From positions 9,920,001-9,984,000 of the forward strand of contig NW_027478169.1 of the NCBI RefSeq assembly GCF_051020975.1: a stretch of DNA of 64,000 nucleotides. Reading direction: 5' to 3'. Below, piece after piece: positions 23,116-37,000 of this stretch (position 1 is its first letter; every line of letters starts with the position of its first letter). A model generated the notes under the pieces. The model was not told where the DNA came from. It saw only the letters and a list, made by a program, of their open reading frames with translations, and ran no database searches. The stretch comes from Osmia lignaria lignaria. Lineage: Eukaryota; Arthropoda; Insecta; Hymenoptera; Megachilidae. The position numbers and the translations under genes were made by a program.

Positions 23116-26011
23116 TCAGATGCGTAGTTCTCGAGATATATCAAGATATTTAAAAGTTCCGAAGCCGCACCAATATAATAGAGATACAGAAACACCGTGG
23201 CCCCTTTCTTTGAGATAACTCTGCACTATTGCGAGCTGTAAATGCCACTTCCAGCTTAGCTGTGCAGAAGAAGAACAACAAGAAGAAGAAATATCTCGAA
23301 ATATGTCCGTCAGGCCCCTTCCCTTGGGATATATCTGCAAATATCTCGGAAACGAAGCGAGCTATGGCAAAATGTTAAGAGACGTTTTTTGTAGAGAATT
23401 ATGTTTCCTACAATTTATGTTCTATGATATTTTTTGATCAGAAGCGTAGTTTTCGAGATATATCGAGATATTTAAAAGTTCCGAAGCCGCACCAACATAA
23501 TAGAGATACAGAAACACCGTGGCCCCTTTCTCTGAGATAACTCTGCACTAGTGCGAGCCGCAAATGCCACTTCCAGCTTAGCTGTGCAGAAGAAGAACAA
23601 CAAGAAGAAGAAATATCTCGAAATATGTCCGTCATGCCCCTTCCCTTGAGATAAATCTGCAAATATCTCGGAAACGAAGCGAGCTATGGCAAAATGTTAA
23701 GAGACCTTTTTTGTAGAGAATTAAGTTTCCTACTTTTTATGTTCTATGATATTTTTTGATCAGATGCGTAGTTCTCGAGATATATCAAGATATTTAAAAG
23801 TTCCGAAACCGCACCAACATAATAGAGATACAGAAACACCGTGGCCCCTTTCTTTGAGATAACTCTGCACTATTGCGAGCTGCAAATGCCACTTCCAGCT
23901 TAGCTGTGCAGAAGAAGAACAACAAGAAGAAGAAATATCTCGAAATATGTCCGTCAGGCCCCTTCCCTTGAGATAAATCTGCAAATATCTCGGAAACGAA
24001 GAGAGCTATGGCAAAATGTTAAGAGACCTTTTTTGTAGAGAATTAAGTTTCCTACAATTTATGTTCTATGATATTTTTTGATCAGAAGGCGTAGTTTTCG
24101 AGATATATCGAGATATTTAAAAGTTCCGAAGCCGCACCAACATAATAGAGATACAGAAACACCGTGGCCCCTTTCTTTGAGATAACTTTGCACTATTGCG
24201 AGCTGTAAATGCAACTTTCAGCTTAGCTGTGCAGAAGAAGAACAACAAGAAGAAGAAATATCTCGAAATATGTCCGTCAGGCCCCTTCCCTTGAGATATA
24301 TCTGCAAATATCTCGGAAACGAAGCGAGCTATGGCAAAATGTTAAGAGACCTTTTTTGTAGAGAATTATGTTTCCTACAATTTATGTTCTATGATATTTT
24401 TTGATCAGAAGCGTAGTTTTCGAGATATATCGAGATATTTAAAAGTTCCGAAGCCGCACCAACATAATAGAGATACAGAAACACCGTGGCCCTTTCCTTG
24501 GAGATAACTCTGCACTAGTGCGAGCCGCAAATGCCACTTCCAGCTTAGCTGTGCAGAAGAAGAACAACAAGAAGAAGAAATATCTCGAAATATGTCCGTC
24601 ATGCCCCTTCCCTTGAGATAAATCTGCAAATATCTCGGAAACGAAGCGAGCTATGGCAAAATGTTAAGAGACCTTTTTTGTAGAGAATTAAGTTGTCTAC
24701 TTTTTATGTTCTATGATATTTTTTGATCAGATGCGTAGTTCTCGAGATATATCAAGATATTTAAAAGTTCCGAAGCCGCACCAACAGAATAGAGATACAG
24801 AAACACCGTGGCTCCCTTCTTTGAGATAACTCTGCACTATTGCGAGCTGCAAATGCCACTTCCAGTTTAGCTGTGCAGAAGAAGAACAACAAGAAGAAGA
24901 AATATCTCGAAATATGTCCGTTAGGCCCCTTCCCTTGAGATAAACCTGCAAATATCTCGGAAACGAAGCGAGCTATGGCAAAGTGTTAAGAGACCTTTTT
25001 TGTAGAGAATTAAGTTTCCTACTTTTTATGTTCTATGATATTTTTTGATTAGATGCGTAGTTCTCGAGATATATCAAGATATTTAAAAGTTCCGAAGCCG
25101 CACCAACATAATAGAGATACAGAAACACCGTGGCCCCTTTCTTTCAGATAACTATGCACTATTGCGAGCTGCAAATGCCACTTCCAGCTTAGCTGTGCAG
25201 AAGAACAACAAGAAGAAGAAATATCTCGAAATATGTCCGTCAGGCCCCTTCCCTTGAGATAAATCTGCAAATATCTCTGAAACGAAGAGAGCTATGGCAA
25301 AATGTTAAGAGACCTTTTTTGTAGAGAATTAAGTTTCCTACAATTTATGTTCTATGATATTTTTTGATCAGAAGCGTAGTTTTCGAGATATATCGAGATA
25401 TCTAAAAGTTCCGAAGCCGCACCAACATAATAGAGATACAGAAACACCGTGGCCCCTTTCTTTGAGATAACTCTGCACTATTGCGAGCTGCAAATGCCAC
25501 TTCCAGCTTAGCTGTGCAGAAGAAGGACAACAAGAAGAAGAAATATCTCGAAATATGTCCGTCAGGCCCCTTCCCTTGAGATATATCTGCAAATATCTCG
25601 GAAACGAAGCGAGCTATGGCAAAATGTTAAGAGACCTTTTTTGTAGAGAATTATGTTTCCTACAATTTATGTTCTATGATATTTTTTGATCAGAAGCGTA
25701 GTTTTCGAGATATATCGAGATATTTAAAAGTTCCGAAGCCGCACCAACATAATAGAGATACAGAAACACCGTGGCCCCTTTCTTTGAGATAACTCTGCAC
25801 TAGTGCGAGCCGCAAATGCCACTTCCAGCTTAGCTGTGCAGAAGAAGAACAACAAGAAGAAGAAATATCTCGAAATATGTCCGTCATGCCCCTTCCCTTG
25901 AGATAAATCTGCAAATATCTCGGAAACGAAGCGAGCTATGGCAAAATGTTAAGAGACCTTTTTTGTAGAGAATTAAGTTTCCTACTTTTTATGTTCTATG
26001 ATATTTTTTGA
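22472..26011. repeat. Segment M-V-P-M-S-G-M-V-D-R-M
   Basis: Starts 22472, 22794, 23116, 23438, 23760, 24082, 24405, 24727, 25049, 25368, 25690. The first seven monomers repeat in the same order at 39853-42107 and 43715-45969. After the G monomer the M at 24405 is directly followed by V (24727), so the S-W-D-R-M stretch expected between them is missing. The 24405 monomer is unusual in reading 'cctttccttggag' where its relatives read 'cttttctttgag'. The G monomer at 24082 has 'tgcaactttcag', shared with 41463, 45325 and 52067, while the other five G monomers have 'tgccactttcag'. Confidence 0.75.
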
Positions 26012-29000
26012 TCAGATGCGTAGTTCTCGAGATATATCAAGATATTTAAAAGTTCCGAAGCCGCACCAACATAATAGTGATACAGAAACACCGTGGCCCT
26101 TTTCTTTGAGATAACTCTGCACTATTGCGAGCTGGAAATGCCACTTCCAGCTTAGCTGTGCAGAAGAAGAACAACAAGAAGAAGAAATATCTCGAAATAT
26201 GTCCGTCAGGCCCCTTCCCTTGAGATAAATCTGCAAATATCTCGGAAACGAAGAGAGCTATGGCAAAATGTTAAGAGACCTTTTTTGTAGAGAATTAAGT
26301 TTCCTACTTTTTATGTTCTATGATATTTTTTGATTAGATGCGTAGTTCTCGAGATATATCAAGATATTTAAAAGTTCCGAAGCCGCACCAACATAATAGA
26401 GATACAGAAACACCGTGGCCCCTTTCTTTCAGATAACTATGCACTATTGCGAGCTGCAAATGCCACTTCCAGCTTAGCTGTGCAGAAGAACAACAAGAAG
26501 AAGAAATATCTCGAAATATGTCCGTCAGGCCCCTTCCCTTGAGATAAATCTGCAAATATCTCGGAAACGAAGAGAGCTATGGCAAAATGTTAAGAGACCT
26601 TTTTTGTAGAGAATTAAGTTTCCTACAATTTATGTTCTATGATATTTTTTGATCAGAAGCGTAGTTTTCGAGATATATCGAGATATCTAAAAGTTCCGAA
26701 GCCGCACCAACATAATAGAGATACAGAAACACCGTGGCCCCTTTCTTTGAGATAACTCTGCACTATTGCGAGCTGCAAATGCCACTTCCAGCTTAGCTGT
26801 GCAGAAGAAGAACAACAAGAAGAAGAAATATCTCGAAATATGTCCGTCAGGCCCCTTCCCTTGAGATATATCTGCAAATATCTCGGAAACCAAGCGAGCT
26901 ATGGCAAAATGTTAAGAGACCTTTTTTGTAGAGAATTATGTTTCCTACAATTTATGTTCTATGATATTTTTTGATCAGAAGCGTAGTTTTCGAGATATAT
27001 CGAGATATTTAAAAGTTCCGAAGCCGCACCAACATAATAGAGATACAGAAACACCGTGGCCCCTTTCTTTGAGATAACCATGCACTAGTGCGAGCCGCAA
27101 ATGCCACTTCCAGCTTAGCTGTGCAGAAGAAGAACAACAAGAAGAAGAAATATCTCGAAATATGTCCGTCATGCCCCTTCCCTTGAGATAAATCTGCAAA
27201 TATCTCGGAAACGAAGCGAGCTATGGCAAAATGTTAAGAGACCTTTTTTGTAGAGAATTAAGTTTCCTACTTTTTATGTTCTATGATATTTTTTGATCAG
27301 AAGCGTAGTTTTCGAGATATATCGAGATATTTAAAAGTTCCGAAGCCGCACCAACATAATAGAGATACAGAAACACCGTGGCCCCTTTCTTTGAGATAAC
27401 TCTGCACTAGTGCGAGCCGCAAATTCCACTTCCAGCTTAGCTGTGCAGAAGAAGAACAACAAGAAGAAGAAATATCTCGAAATATGTCCGTCAGGCCCCT
27501 TCCCTTGAGATAAATCTGCAAATATCTCGGAAACGAAGCGAGCTATGGCAAAATGTTAAGAGACCTTTTTTGTAGAGAATTAAGTTTCCTACTTTTTATG
27601 TTCTATGATATTTTTTGATCAGATGCGTAGTTCTCGAGATATATCAAGATATTTAAAAGTTCCGAAGCCGCACCAACATAATAGTGATACAGAAACACCG
27701 TGGCCCTTTTCTTTGAGATAACTCTGCACTATTGCGAGCTGGAAATGCCACTTCCAGCTTAGCTGTGCAGAAGAAGAACAACAAGAAGAAGAAATATCTC
27801 GAAATATGTCCGTCAGGCCCCTTCCCTTGAGATAAATCTGCAAATATCTCGGAAACGAAGAGAGCTATGGCAAAATGTTAAGAGACCTTTTTTGTAGAGA
27901 ATTAAGTTTCCTACTTTTTATGTTCTATGATATTTTTTGATTAGATGCGTAGTTCTCGAGATATATCAAGATATTTAAAAGTTCCGAAGCCGCACCAACA
28001 TAATAGAGATACAGAAACACCGTGGCCCCTTTCTTTCAGATAACTATGCACTATTGCGAGCTGCAAATGCCACTTCCAGCTTAGCTGTGCAGAAGAACAA
28101 CAAGAAGAAGAAATATCTCGAAATATGTCCGTCAGGCCCCTTCCCTTGAGATAAATCTGCAAATATCTCGGAAACGAAGAGAGCTATGGCAAAATGTTAA
28201 GAGACCTTTTTTGTAGAGAATTAAGTTTCCTACAATTTATGTTCTATGATATTTTTTGATCAGAAGCGTAGTTTTCGAGATATATCGAGATATCTAAAAG
28301 TTCCGAAGCCGCACCAACATAATAGAGATACAGAAACACCGTGGCCCCTTTCTTTGAGATAACTCTGCACTATTGCGAGCTGCAAATGCCACTTCCAGCT
28401 TAGCTGTGCAGAAGAAGAACAACAAGAAGAAGAAATATCTCGAAATATGTCCGTCAGGCCCCTTCCCTTGAGATATATCTGCAAATATCTCGGAAACCAA
28501 GCGAGCTATGGCAAAATGTTAAGAGACCTTTTTTGTAGAGAATTATGTTTCCTACAATTTATGTTCTATGATATTTTTTGATCAGAAGCGTAGTTTTCGA
28601 GATATATCGAGATATTTAAAAGTTCCGAAGCCGCACCAACATAATAGAGATACAGAAACACCGTGGCCCTTTTCTTTGAGATAACTCTGCACTAGTGCGA
28701 GCCGCAAATGCCACTTCCAGCTTAGCTGTGCAGAAGAAGAACAACAAGAAGAAGAAATATCTCGAAATATGTCCGTCATGCCCCTTCCCTTGAGATAAAT
28801 CTGCAAATATCTCGGAAACGAAGCGAGCTATGGCAAAATGTTAAGAGACCTTTTTTGTAGAGAATTAAGTTTTCTACTTTTTATGTTCTATGATATTTTT
28901 TGATCAGATGCGTAGTTCTCGAGATATATCAAGATATTTAAAAGTTCCGAAGCCGCACCAACAGAATAGAGATACAGAAACACCGTGGCTCCCTTCTTTG

Positions 29001-29225
29001 AGATAACTCTGCACTATTGCGAGCTGGAAATGCCACTTCCAGTTTAGCTGTGCAGAAGAAGAACAACAAGAAGAAGAAATATCTCGAAATATGTCCGTTA
29101 GGCCCCTTCCCTTGAGATAAACCTGCAAATATCTCGGAAACGAAGCGAGCTATGGCAAAATGTTAAGAGACCTTTTTTGTAGAGAATTAAGTTTCCTACT
29201 TTTTATGTTCTATGATATTTTTTGA
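26012..29225. repeat. Five-monomer block W-D-R-M-S / W-D-R-M-V (1,607 bp period)
   Basis: Starts 26012, 26334, 26653, 26975, 27297, then 27619, 27941, 28260, 28582, 28904. Period 1,607 = 5x322 minus 3. Both R monomers carry the private change G>C giving 'ggaaaccaag' (26891 and 28498, exactly 1,607 bp apart), which also extends a minus-strand frame in both. The fifth position differs: S in copy 1, V in copy 2. Confidence 0.85.
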
Positions 29226-30513
29226 TCAGATGCGTAGTTCTCGAGATATATCAAGATATTTAAAAGTTCCGAAGCCGCACCAACATAATAGAGATACAGA
29301 AACACCGTGGCCCCTTTCTTTGAGATATCTCTGCACTATTGCGAGCTGCACATGCCACTTCCAGCTTAGCTGTGCAGAAGAAGAACAACAAGAAGAAGAA
29401 ATATCTCGAAATATGTCCGTCAGGCCCCTTCCCTTGAGATAAATCTGCAAATATCTCGGAAACGAAGCGAGCTATGGCAAAATGTTAAGAGACCTTTTTT
29501 GTAGAGAATTAGGTTTCCTACATTTTATGTTCTATGATACTTTTTGATCAGATGCGTAGTTCTCGAGATATATCAAGATATTTAAAAGTTCCGAAGCCGC
29601 ACCAACATAATAGAGATACAGAAACACCGTGGCCCCCTTCTTTGAGATAACTCTGCACTATTGCGAGCTGCAAATGCCACTTCCAGCTTAACTGTGCAGA
29701 AGAAGAACAACAAGAAGAAGAAATATCTCGAAATATGTCCGTTAGGCCCCTTCCCTTGAGATAAACCTGCAAATATCTCGGAAACGAAGCGAGCTATGGC
29801 AAAGTGTTAAGAGACCTTTTTTGTAGAGAATTAAGTTTCCTACTTTTTATGTTCTATGATATTTTTTGATCAGATGCGTAGTTCTCGAGATATATCAAGA
29901 TATTTAAAAGTTCCGAAGCCGCACCAACATAATAGAGATACAGAAACACCGTGGCCCCTTTCTTTGAGATATCTCTGCACTATTGCGAGCTGCACATGCC
30001 ACTTCCAGCTTAGCTGTGCAGAAGAAGAACAACAAGAAGAAGAAATATCTCGAAATATGTCCGTCAGGCCCCTTCCCTTGAGATAAATCTGCAAATATCT
30101 CGGAAACGAAGCGAGCTATGGCAAAATGTTAAGAGACCTTTTTTGTAGAGAATTATGTTTCCTACAATTTATGTTCTATGATATTTTTTGATCAGAAGCG
30201 TAGTTTTCGAGATATATCGAGATATTTAAAAGTTCCGAAGCCGCACCAACATAATAGAGATACAGAAACACCGTGGCCCCTTTTTTTGAGATAACTGTGC
30301 ACTAGTGCGAGCCGCAAATGCCACTTCCAGCTTAGCTGTGCAGAAGAAGAACAACAAGAAGAAGAAATATCTCGAAATATGTCCGTCAGGCCCCTTCCCT
30401 TGAGATAAATCTGCAAATATCTCGGAAACGAAGCGAGCTATGGCAAAATGTTAAGAGACCGTTTTTGTAGAGAATTAAGTTTCCTACTTTTTATGTTCTA
30501 TGATATTTTTTGA
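29226..30513. repeat. Four-monomer segment H-E-H-K collinear with 15715-17002
   Basis: Starts 29226, 29548, 29870, 30192 match 15715, 16037, 16359, 16681 at an offset of 13,511 bp. Shared private variants are 'tcctacattttatg' followed by 'gatacttttt' at the end of the first H, and 'gcaaagtgtt' in the E monomer (29804 and about 16293). One difference is 'gcttaactg' in 29548. Homology therefore spans a 13.5-kb gap occupied by other block types. Confidence 0.8.
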
Positions 30514-33500
30514 TCAGATGCGTAGTTCTCGAGATATATCAAGATATTTACAAGTTCCGAAGCCGCACCAACATAATAGAGATACAGAAACACCGTGGCC
30601 CCTTTCTTTGAGATAACTCTGCACTATTGCGACCTGCAAATGCCACTTCCAGCTTAGCTGTGCAGAAGAAGAACAACAAGAAGAAGAAATATCTCGAAAT
30701 ATGTCCGTCAGGCCCCTTCCCTTGGGATATATCTGCAAATATCTCGGAAACGAAGCGAGCTATGGCAAAATGTTAAGAGACGTTTTTTGTAGAGAATTAT
30801 GTTTCCTACAATTTATGTTCTACGATATTTTTTGATCAGAAGCGTAGTTTTCGAGATATATCGAGATATTTAAAAGTTCCGAAGCCGCACCAACATAATA
30901 GAGATACAGAAACACCGTGGCCCCTTTCTTTGAGATAATTCTGCACTATTGCGAGCTGCAAATGCCACTTCCAGCTTAGCTGTGCAGAAGAAGAACAACA
31001 AGAATAAGAAATATCTCGAAATATGTCCGTCAGGCCCCTTCCCTTGAGATAAATCTGCAAATATCTCGGAAACGAAGAGAGCTATGGCAAAATGTTGAGA
31101 GACCTTTTTTGTAGAGAATTAAGTTTCCTACTATTTATATTCTATGATATTTTTTGATCAGATGCGTAGTTCTCGAGATATATCAAGATATTTAAAAGTT
31201 CCGAAGCCGCACCAATATAATAGAGATACAGAAACACCGTGGCCCCTTTCTTTGAGATAACTCTGCACTATTGCGAGCTGTAAATGCCACTTCCAGCTTA
31301 GCTGTGCAGAAGAAGAACAACAAGAAGAAGAAATATCTCGAAATATGTCCGTCAGGCCCCTTCCCTTGGGATATATCTGCAAATATCTCGGAAACGAAGC
31401 GAGCTATGGCAAAATGTTAAGAGACGTTTTTTGTAGAGAATTATGTTTCCTACAATTTATGTTCTATGATATTTTTTGATCAGAAGCGTAGTTTTCGAGA
31501 TATATCGAGATATTTAAAAGTTCCGAAGCCGCACCAACATAATAGAGATACAGAAACACCGTGGCCCCTTTCTTTGAGATATCTCTGCACTATTGCGACC
31601 TACAAATGCCACTTCCAGCTTAGCTGTGCAGAAGAAGAACAACAAGAAGAAGAAATATCTCGAAATATGTCCGTCAGGCCCCTTCCCTTGGGATATATCT
31701 GCAAATATCTCGGAAACGAAGCGAGCTATGGCAAAATGTTAAGAGACGTTTTTTTTAGAGAATTATGTTTCCTACAATTTATGTTCTATGATATTTTTTG
31801 ATCAGAAGGGTAGTTTTCGAGATATATCGAGATATTTAAAAGTTCCGAAGCCGCACCAACATAATAGAGATACAGAAACACCGTGGCTCCTTTCTTTGAG
31901 ATAACTGTGTACTAGTGCGAGCCGCAAATGCCACTTCCAGCTTAGCTGTGCAGAAGAAGAACAACAAGAAGAAGAAATATCTCGAAATATGTCCGTCAGG
32001 CCCCTTCCCTTGAGATAAATCTGCAAATATCTCGGAAACGAAGCGAGCTATGGCAAAATGTTAAGAGACCTTTTTTGTAGAGAATTAAGTTTCCTACTTT
32101 TTATGGTCTATGATATTTTTTGATCAGATGCGTAGTTCTCGAGATATATCAAGATATGTAAAAGTTCCGAAGCCGCACCAACATAATAGAGATACAGAAA
32201 CACCGTGGCCCCTTTCTTTGAGATAATTCTGCACTATTGCGAGCTGCAAATGCCACTTCCAGCTTAGCTGTGCAGAAGAAGAACAACAAGAATAAGAAAT
32301 ATCTCGAAATATGTCCGTCAGGCCCCTTCCCGTGAGATAAATCTGCAAATATCTCGGAAACGAAGAGAGCTATGGCAAAATGTTGAGAGACCTTTTTTGT
32401 AGAGAATTAAGTTTCCTACTATTTATGTTCTATGATATTTTTTGATCAGATGCGTAGTTCTCGAGATATATCAAGATATTTAAAAGTTCCGAAGCCGCAC
32501 CAATATAATAGAGATACAGAAACACCGTGGCCCCTTTCTTTGAGATAACTCTGCACTAGTGCGAGCCGCAAATGCCACTTCCAGCTTAGCTGTGCAGAAG
32601 AAGAACAACAAGAAGAAGAAATATCTCGAAATATGTCCGTCAGGCCCCGTCCCTTGAGATAAATCTGCAAATATCTCGGAAACGAAGCGAGCTATGGCAA
32701 AATGTTAAGAGACCGTTTTTGTAGAGAATTAAGTTTCCTACTTTTTATGTTCTATGATATTTTTTGATCAGATGCGTAGTTCTCGAGATATATCAAGATA
32801 TTTACAAGTTCCGAAGCCGCACCAACATAATAGAGATACAGAAACACCGTGGCCCCTTTCTTTGAGATAACTCTGCACTATTGCGACCTGCAAATGCCAC
32901 TTCCAGCTTAGCTGTGCAGAAGAAGAACAACAAGAAGAAGAAATATCTCGAAATATGTCCGTCAGGCCCCTTCCCTTGGGATATATCTGCAAATATCTCG
33001 GAAACGAAGCGAGCTATGGCAAAATGTTAAGAGACGTTTTTTGTAGAGAATTATGTTTCCTACAATTTATGTTCTACGATATTTTTTGATCAGAAGCGTA
33101 GTTTTCGAGATATATCGAGATATTTAAAAGTTCCGAAGCCGCACCAACATAATAGAGATACAGAAACACCGTGGCCCCTTTCTTTGAGATAATTCTGCAC
33201 TATTGCGAGCTGCAAATGCCACTTCCAGCTTAGCTGTGCAGAAGAAGAACAACAAGAATAAGAAATATCTCGAAATATGTCCGTCAGGCCCCTTCCCTTG
33301 AGATAAATCTGCAAATATCTCGGAAACGAAGAGAGCTATGGCAAAATGTTGAGAGACCTTTTTTGTAGAGAATTAAGTTTCCTACTATTTATGTTCTATG
33401 ATATTTTTTGATCAGATGCGTAGTTCTCGAGATATATCAAGATATTTAAAAGTTCCGAAGCCGCACCAATATAATAGAGATACAGAAACACCGTGGCCCC

Positions 33501-34055
33501 TTTCTTTGAGATAACTCTGCACTATTGCGAGCTGTAAATGCCACTTCCAGCTTAGCTGTGCAGAAGAAGAACAACAAGAAGAAGAAATATCTCGAAATAT
33601 GTCCGTCAGGCCCCTTCCCTTGGGATATATCTGCAAATATCTCGGAAACGAAGCGAGCTATGGCAAAATGTTAAGAGACGTTTTTTGTAGAGAATTATGT
33701 TTCCTACAATTTATGTTCTATGATATTTTTTGATCAGAAGCGTAGTTTTCGAGATATATCGAGATATTTAAAAGTTCCGAAGCCGCACCAACATAATAGA
33801 GATACAGAAACACCGTGGCCCCTTTCTCTGAGATAACTCTGCACTAGTGCGAGCCGCAAATGCCACTTCCAGCTTAGCTGTGCAGGAGAAGAACAACAAG
33901 AAGAAGAAATATCTCGAAATATGTCCGTCATGCCCCTTCCCTTGAGATAAATCTGCAAATATCTCGGAAACGAAGCGAGCTATGGCAAAGTGTTAAGAGA
34001 CCTTTTTTGTAGAGAATTAAGTTTCCTACTTTTTATGTTCTATGATATTTTTTGA
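29870..34055. repeat. Thirteen-monomer block, copy 1 (4,186 bp)
   Basis: Order H, K, P, Y, P, P', S', Y, S, P, Y, P, M at 29870, 30192, 30514, 30836, 31158, 31480, 31802, 32124, 32446, 32768, 33090, 33412, 33734. All are 322 bp, so the block is exactly 13x322. Within it the trimer-like runs P-Y-P occur twice. P' at 31480 has both 'gagatatc' and 'cttgggatat', which together remove two TAA codons and give the longest plus-strand frame in the window (111 codons, 31466-31801). The 'gacctacaaatg' change in P' puts a stop in the minus-strand frame. Confidence 0.9.
33734..34055. repeat. Hybrid monomer at the 4,186-bp duplication junction
   Basis: The left part is class M with the private 'gtgcaggag' and keeps T at 33952 ('aaatctgc'), unlike the E monomer 29548, which has 'aaacctgc'. 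The right part has G at 33990 ('gcaaagtgtt'), which is the E monomer's variant at 29804, exactly 4,186 bp upstream. The equivalent M monomer of copy 2 (37920) has 'gcaaaatgtt'. The crossover therefore lies in 33953-33989. Confidence 0.85.
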
Positions 34056-37000
34056 TCAGATGCGTAGTTCTCGAGATATATCAAGATATTTAAAAGTTCC
34101 GAAGCCGCACCAACATAATAGAGATACAGAAACACCGTGGCCCCTTTCTTTGAGATATCTCTGCACTATTGCGAGCTGCACATGCCACTTCCAGCTTAGC
34201 TGTGCAGAAGAAGAACAACAAGAAGAAGAAATATCTCGAAATATGTCCGTCAGGCCCCTTCCCTTGAGATAAATCTGCAAATATCTCGGAAACGAAGCGA
34301 GCTATGGCAAAATGTTAAGAGACCTTTTTTGTAGAGAATTATGTTTCCTACAATTTATGTTCTATGATATTTTTTGATCAGAAGCGTAGTTTTCGAGATA
34401 TATCGAGATATTTAAAAGTTCCGAAGCCGCACCAACATAATAGAGATACAGAAACACCGTGGCCCCTTTTTTTGAGATAACTGTGCACTAGTGCGAGCCG
34501 CAAATGCCACTTCCAGCTTAGCTGTGCAGAAGAAGAACAACAAGAAGAAGAAATATCTCGAAATATGTCCGTCAGGCCCCTTCCCTTGAGATAAATCTGC
34601 AAATATCTCGGAAACGAAGCGAGCTATGGCAAAATGTTAAGAGACCGTTTTTGTAGAGAATTAAGTTTCCTACTTTTTATGTTCTATGATATTTTTTGAT
34701 CAGATGCGTAGTTCTCGAGATATATCAAGATATTTACAAGTTCCGAAGCCGCACCAACATAATAGAGATACAGAAACACCGTGGCCCCTTTCTTTGAGAT
34801 AACTCTGCACTATTGCGACCTGCAAATGCCACTTCCAGCTTAGCTGTGCAGAAGAAGAACAACAAGAAGAAGAAATATCTCGAAATATGTCCGTCAGGCC
34901 CCTTCCCTTGGGATATATCTGCAAATATCTCGGAAACGAAGCGAGCTATGGCAAAATGTTAAGAGACGTTTTTTGTAGAGAATTATGTTTCCTACAATTT
35001 ATGTTCTACGATATTTTTTGATCAGAAGCGTAGTTTTCGAGATATATCGAGATATTTAAAAGTTCCGAAGCCGCACCAACATAATAGAGATACAGAAACA
35101 CCGTGGCCCCTTTCTTTGAGATAATTCTGCACTATTGCGAGCTGCAAATGCCACTTCCAGCTTAGCTGTGCAGAAGAAGAACAACAAGAATAAGAAATAT
35201 CTCGAAATATGTCCGTCAGGCCCCTTCCCTTGAGATAAATCTGCAAATATCTCGGAAACGAAGAGAGCTATGGCAAAATGTTGAGAGACCTTTTTTGTAG
35301 AGAATTAAGTTTCCTACTATTTATGTTCTATGATATTTTTTGATCAGATGCGTAGTTCTCGAGATATATCAAGATATTTAAAAGTTCCGAAGCCGCACCA
35401 ATATAATAGAGATACAGAAACACCGTGGCCCCTTTCTTTGAGATAACTCTGCACTATTGCGAGCTGTAAATGCCACTTCCAGCTTAGCTGTGCAGAAGAA
35501 GAACAACAAGAAGAAGAAATATCTCGAAATATGTCCGTCAGGCCCCTTCCCTTGGGATATATCTGCAAATATCTCGGAAACGAAGCGAGCTATGGCAAAA
35601 TGTTAAGAGACGTTTTTTGTAGAGAATTATGTTTCCTACAATTTATGTTCTATGATATTTTTTGATCAGAAGCGTAGTTTTCGAGATATATCGAGATATT
35701 TAAAAGTTCCGAAGCCGCACCAACATAATAGAGATACAGAAACACCGTGGCCCCTTTCTTTGAGATATCTCTGCACTATTGCGACCTACAAATGCCACTT
35801 CCAGCTTAGCTGTGCAGAAGAAGAACAACAAGAAGAAGAAATATCTCGAAATATGCCCGTCAGGCCCCTTCCCTTGGGATATATCTGCAAATATCTCGGA
35901 AACGAAGCGAGCTATGGCAAAATGTTAAGAGACGTTTTTTTTAGAGAATTATGTTTCCTACAATTTATGTTCTATGATATTTTTTGATCAGAAGGGTAGT
36001 TTTCGAGATATATCGAGATATTTAAAAGTTCCGAAGCCGCACCAACATAATAGAGATACAGAAACACCGTGGCCCCTTTCTTTGAGATAACTGTGTACTA
36101 GTGCGAGCCGCAAATGCCACTTCCAGCTTAGCTGTGCAGAAGAAGAACAACAAGAAGAAGAAATATCTCGAAATATGTCCGTCAGGCCCCTTCCCTTGAG
36201 ATAAATCTGCAAATATCTCGGAAACGAAGCGAGCTATGGCAAAATGTTAAGAGACCTTTTTTGTAGAGAATTAAGATTCCTACTTTTTATGGTCTATGAT
36301 ATTTTTTGATCAGATGCGTAGTTCTCGAGATATATCAAGATATGTAAAAGTTCCGAAGCCGCACCAACATAATAGAGATACAGAAACACCGTGGCCCCTT
36401 TCTTTGAGATAATTCTGCACTATTGCGAGCTGCAAATGCCACTTCCAGCTTAGCTGTGCAGAAGAAGAACAACAAGAATAAGAAATATCTCGAAATATGT
36501 CCGTCAGGCCCCTTCCCGTGAGATAAATCTGCAAATATCTCGGAAACGAAGAGAGCTATGGCAAAATGTTGAGAGACCTTTTTTGTAGAGAATTAAGTTT
36601 CCTACTATTTATGTTCTATGATATTTTTTGATCAGATGCGTAGTTCTCGAGATATATCAAGATATTTAAAAGTTCCGAAGCCGCACCAATATAATAGAGA
36701 TACAGAAACACCGTGGCCCCTTTCTTTGAGATAACTCTGCACTAGTGCGAGCCGCAAATGCCACTTCCAGCTTAGCTGTGCAGAAGAAGAACAACAAGAA
36801 GAAGAAATATCTCGAAATATGTCCGTCAGGCCCCGTCCCTTGAGATAAATCTGCAAATATCTCGGAAACGAAGCGAGCTATGGCAAAATGTTAAGAGACC
36901 GTTTTTGTAGAGAATTAAGTTTCCTACTTTTTATGTTCTATGATATTTTTTGATCAGATGCGTAGTTCTCGAGATATATCAAGATATTTACAAGTTCCGA

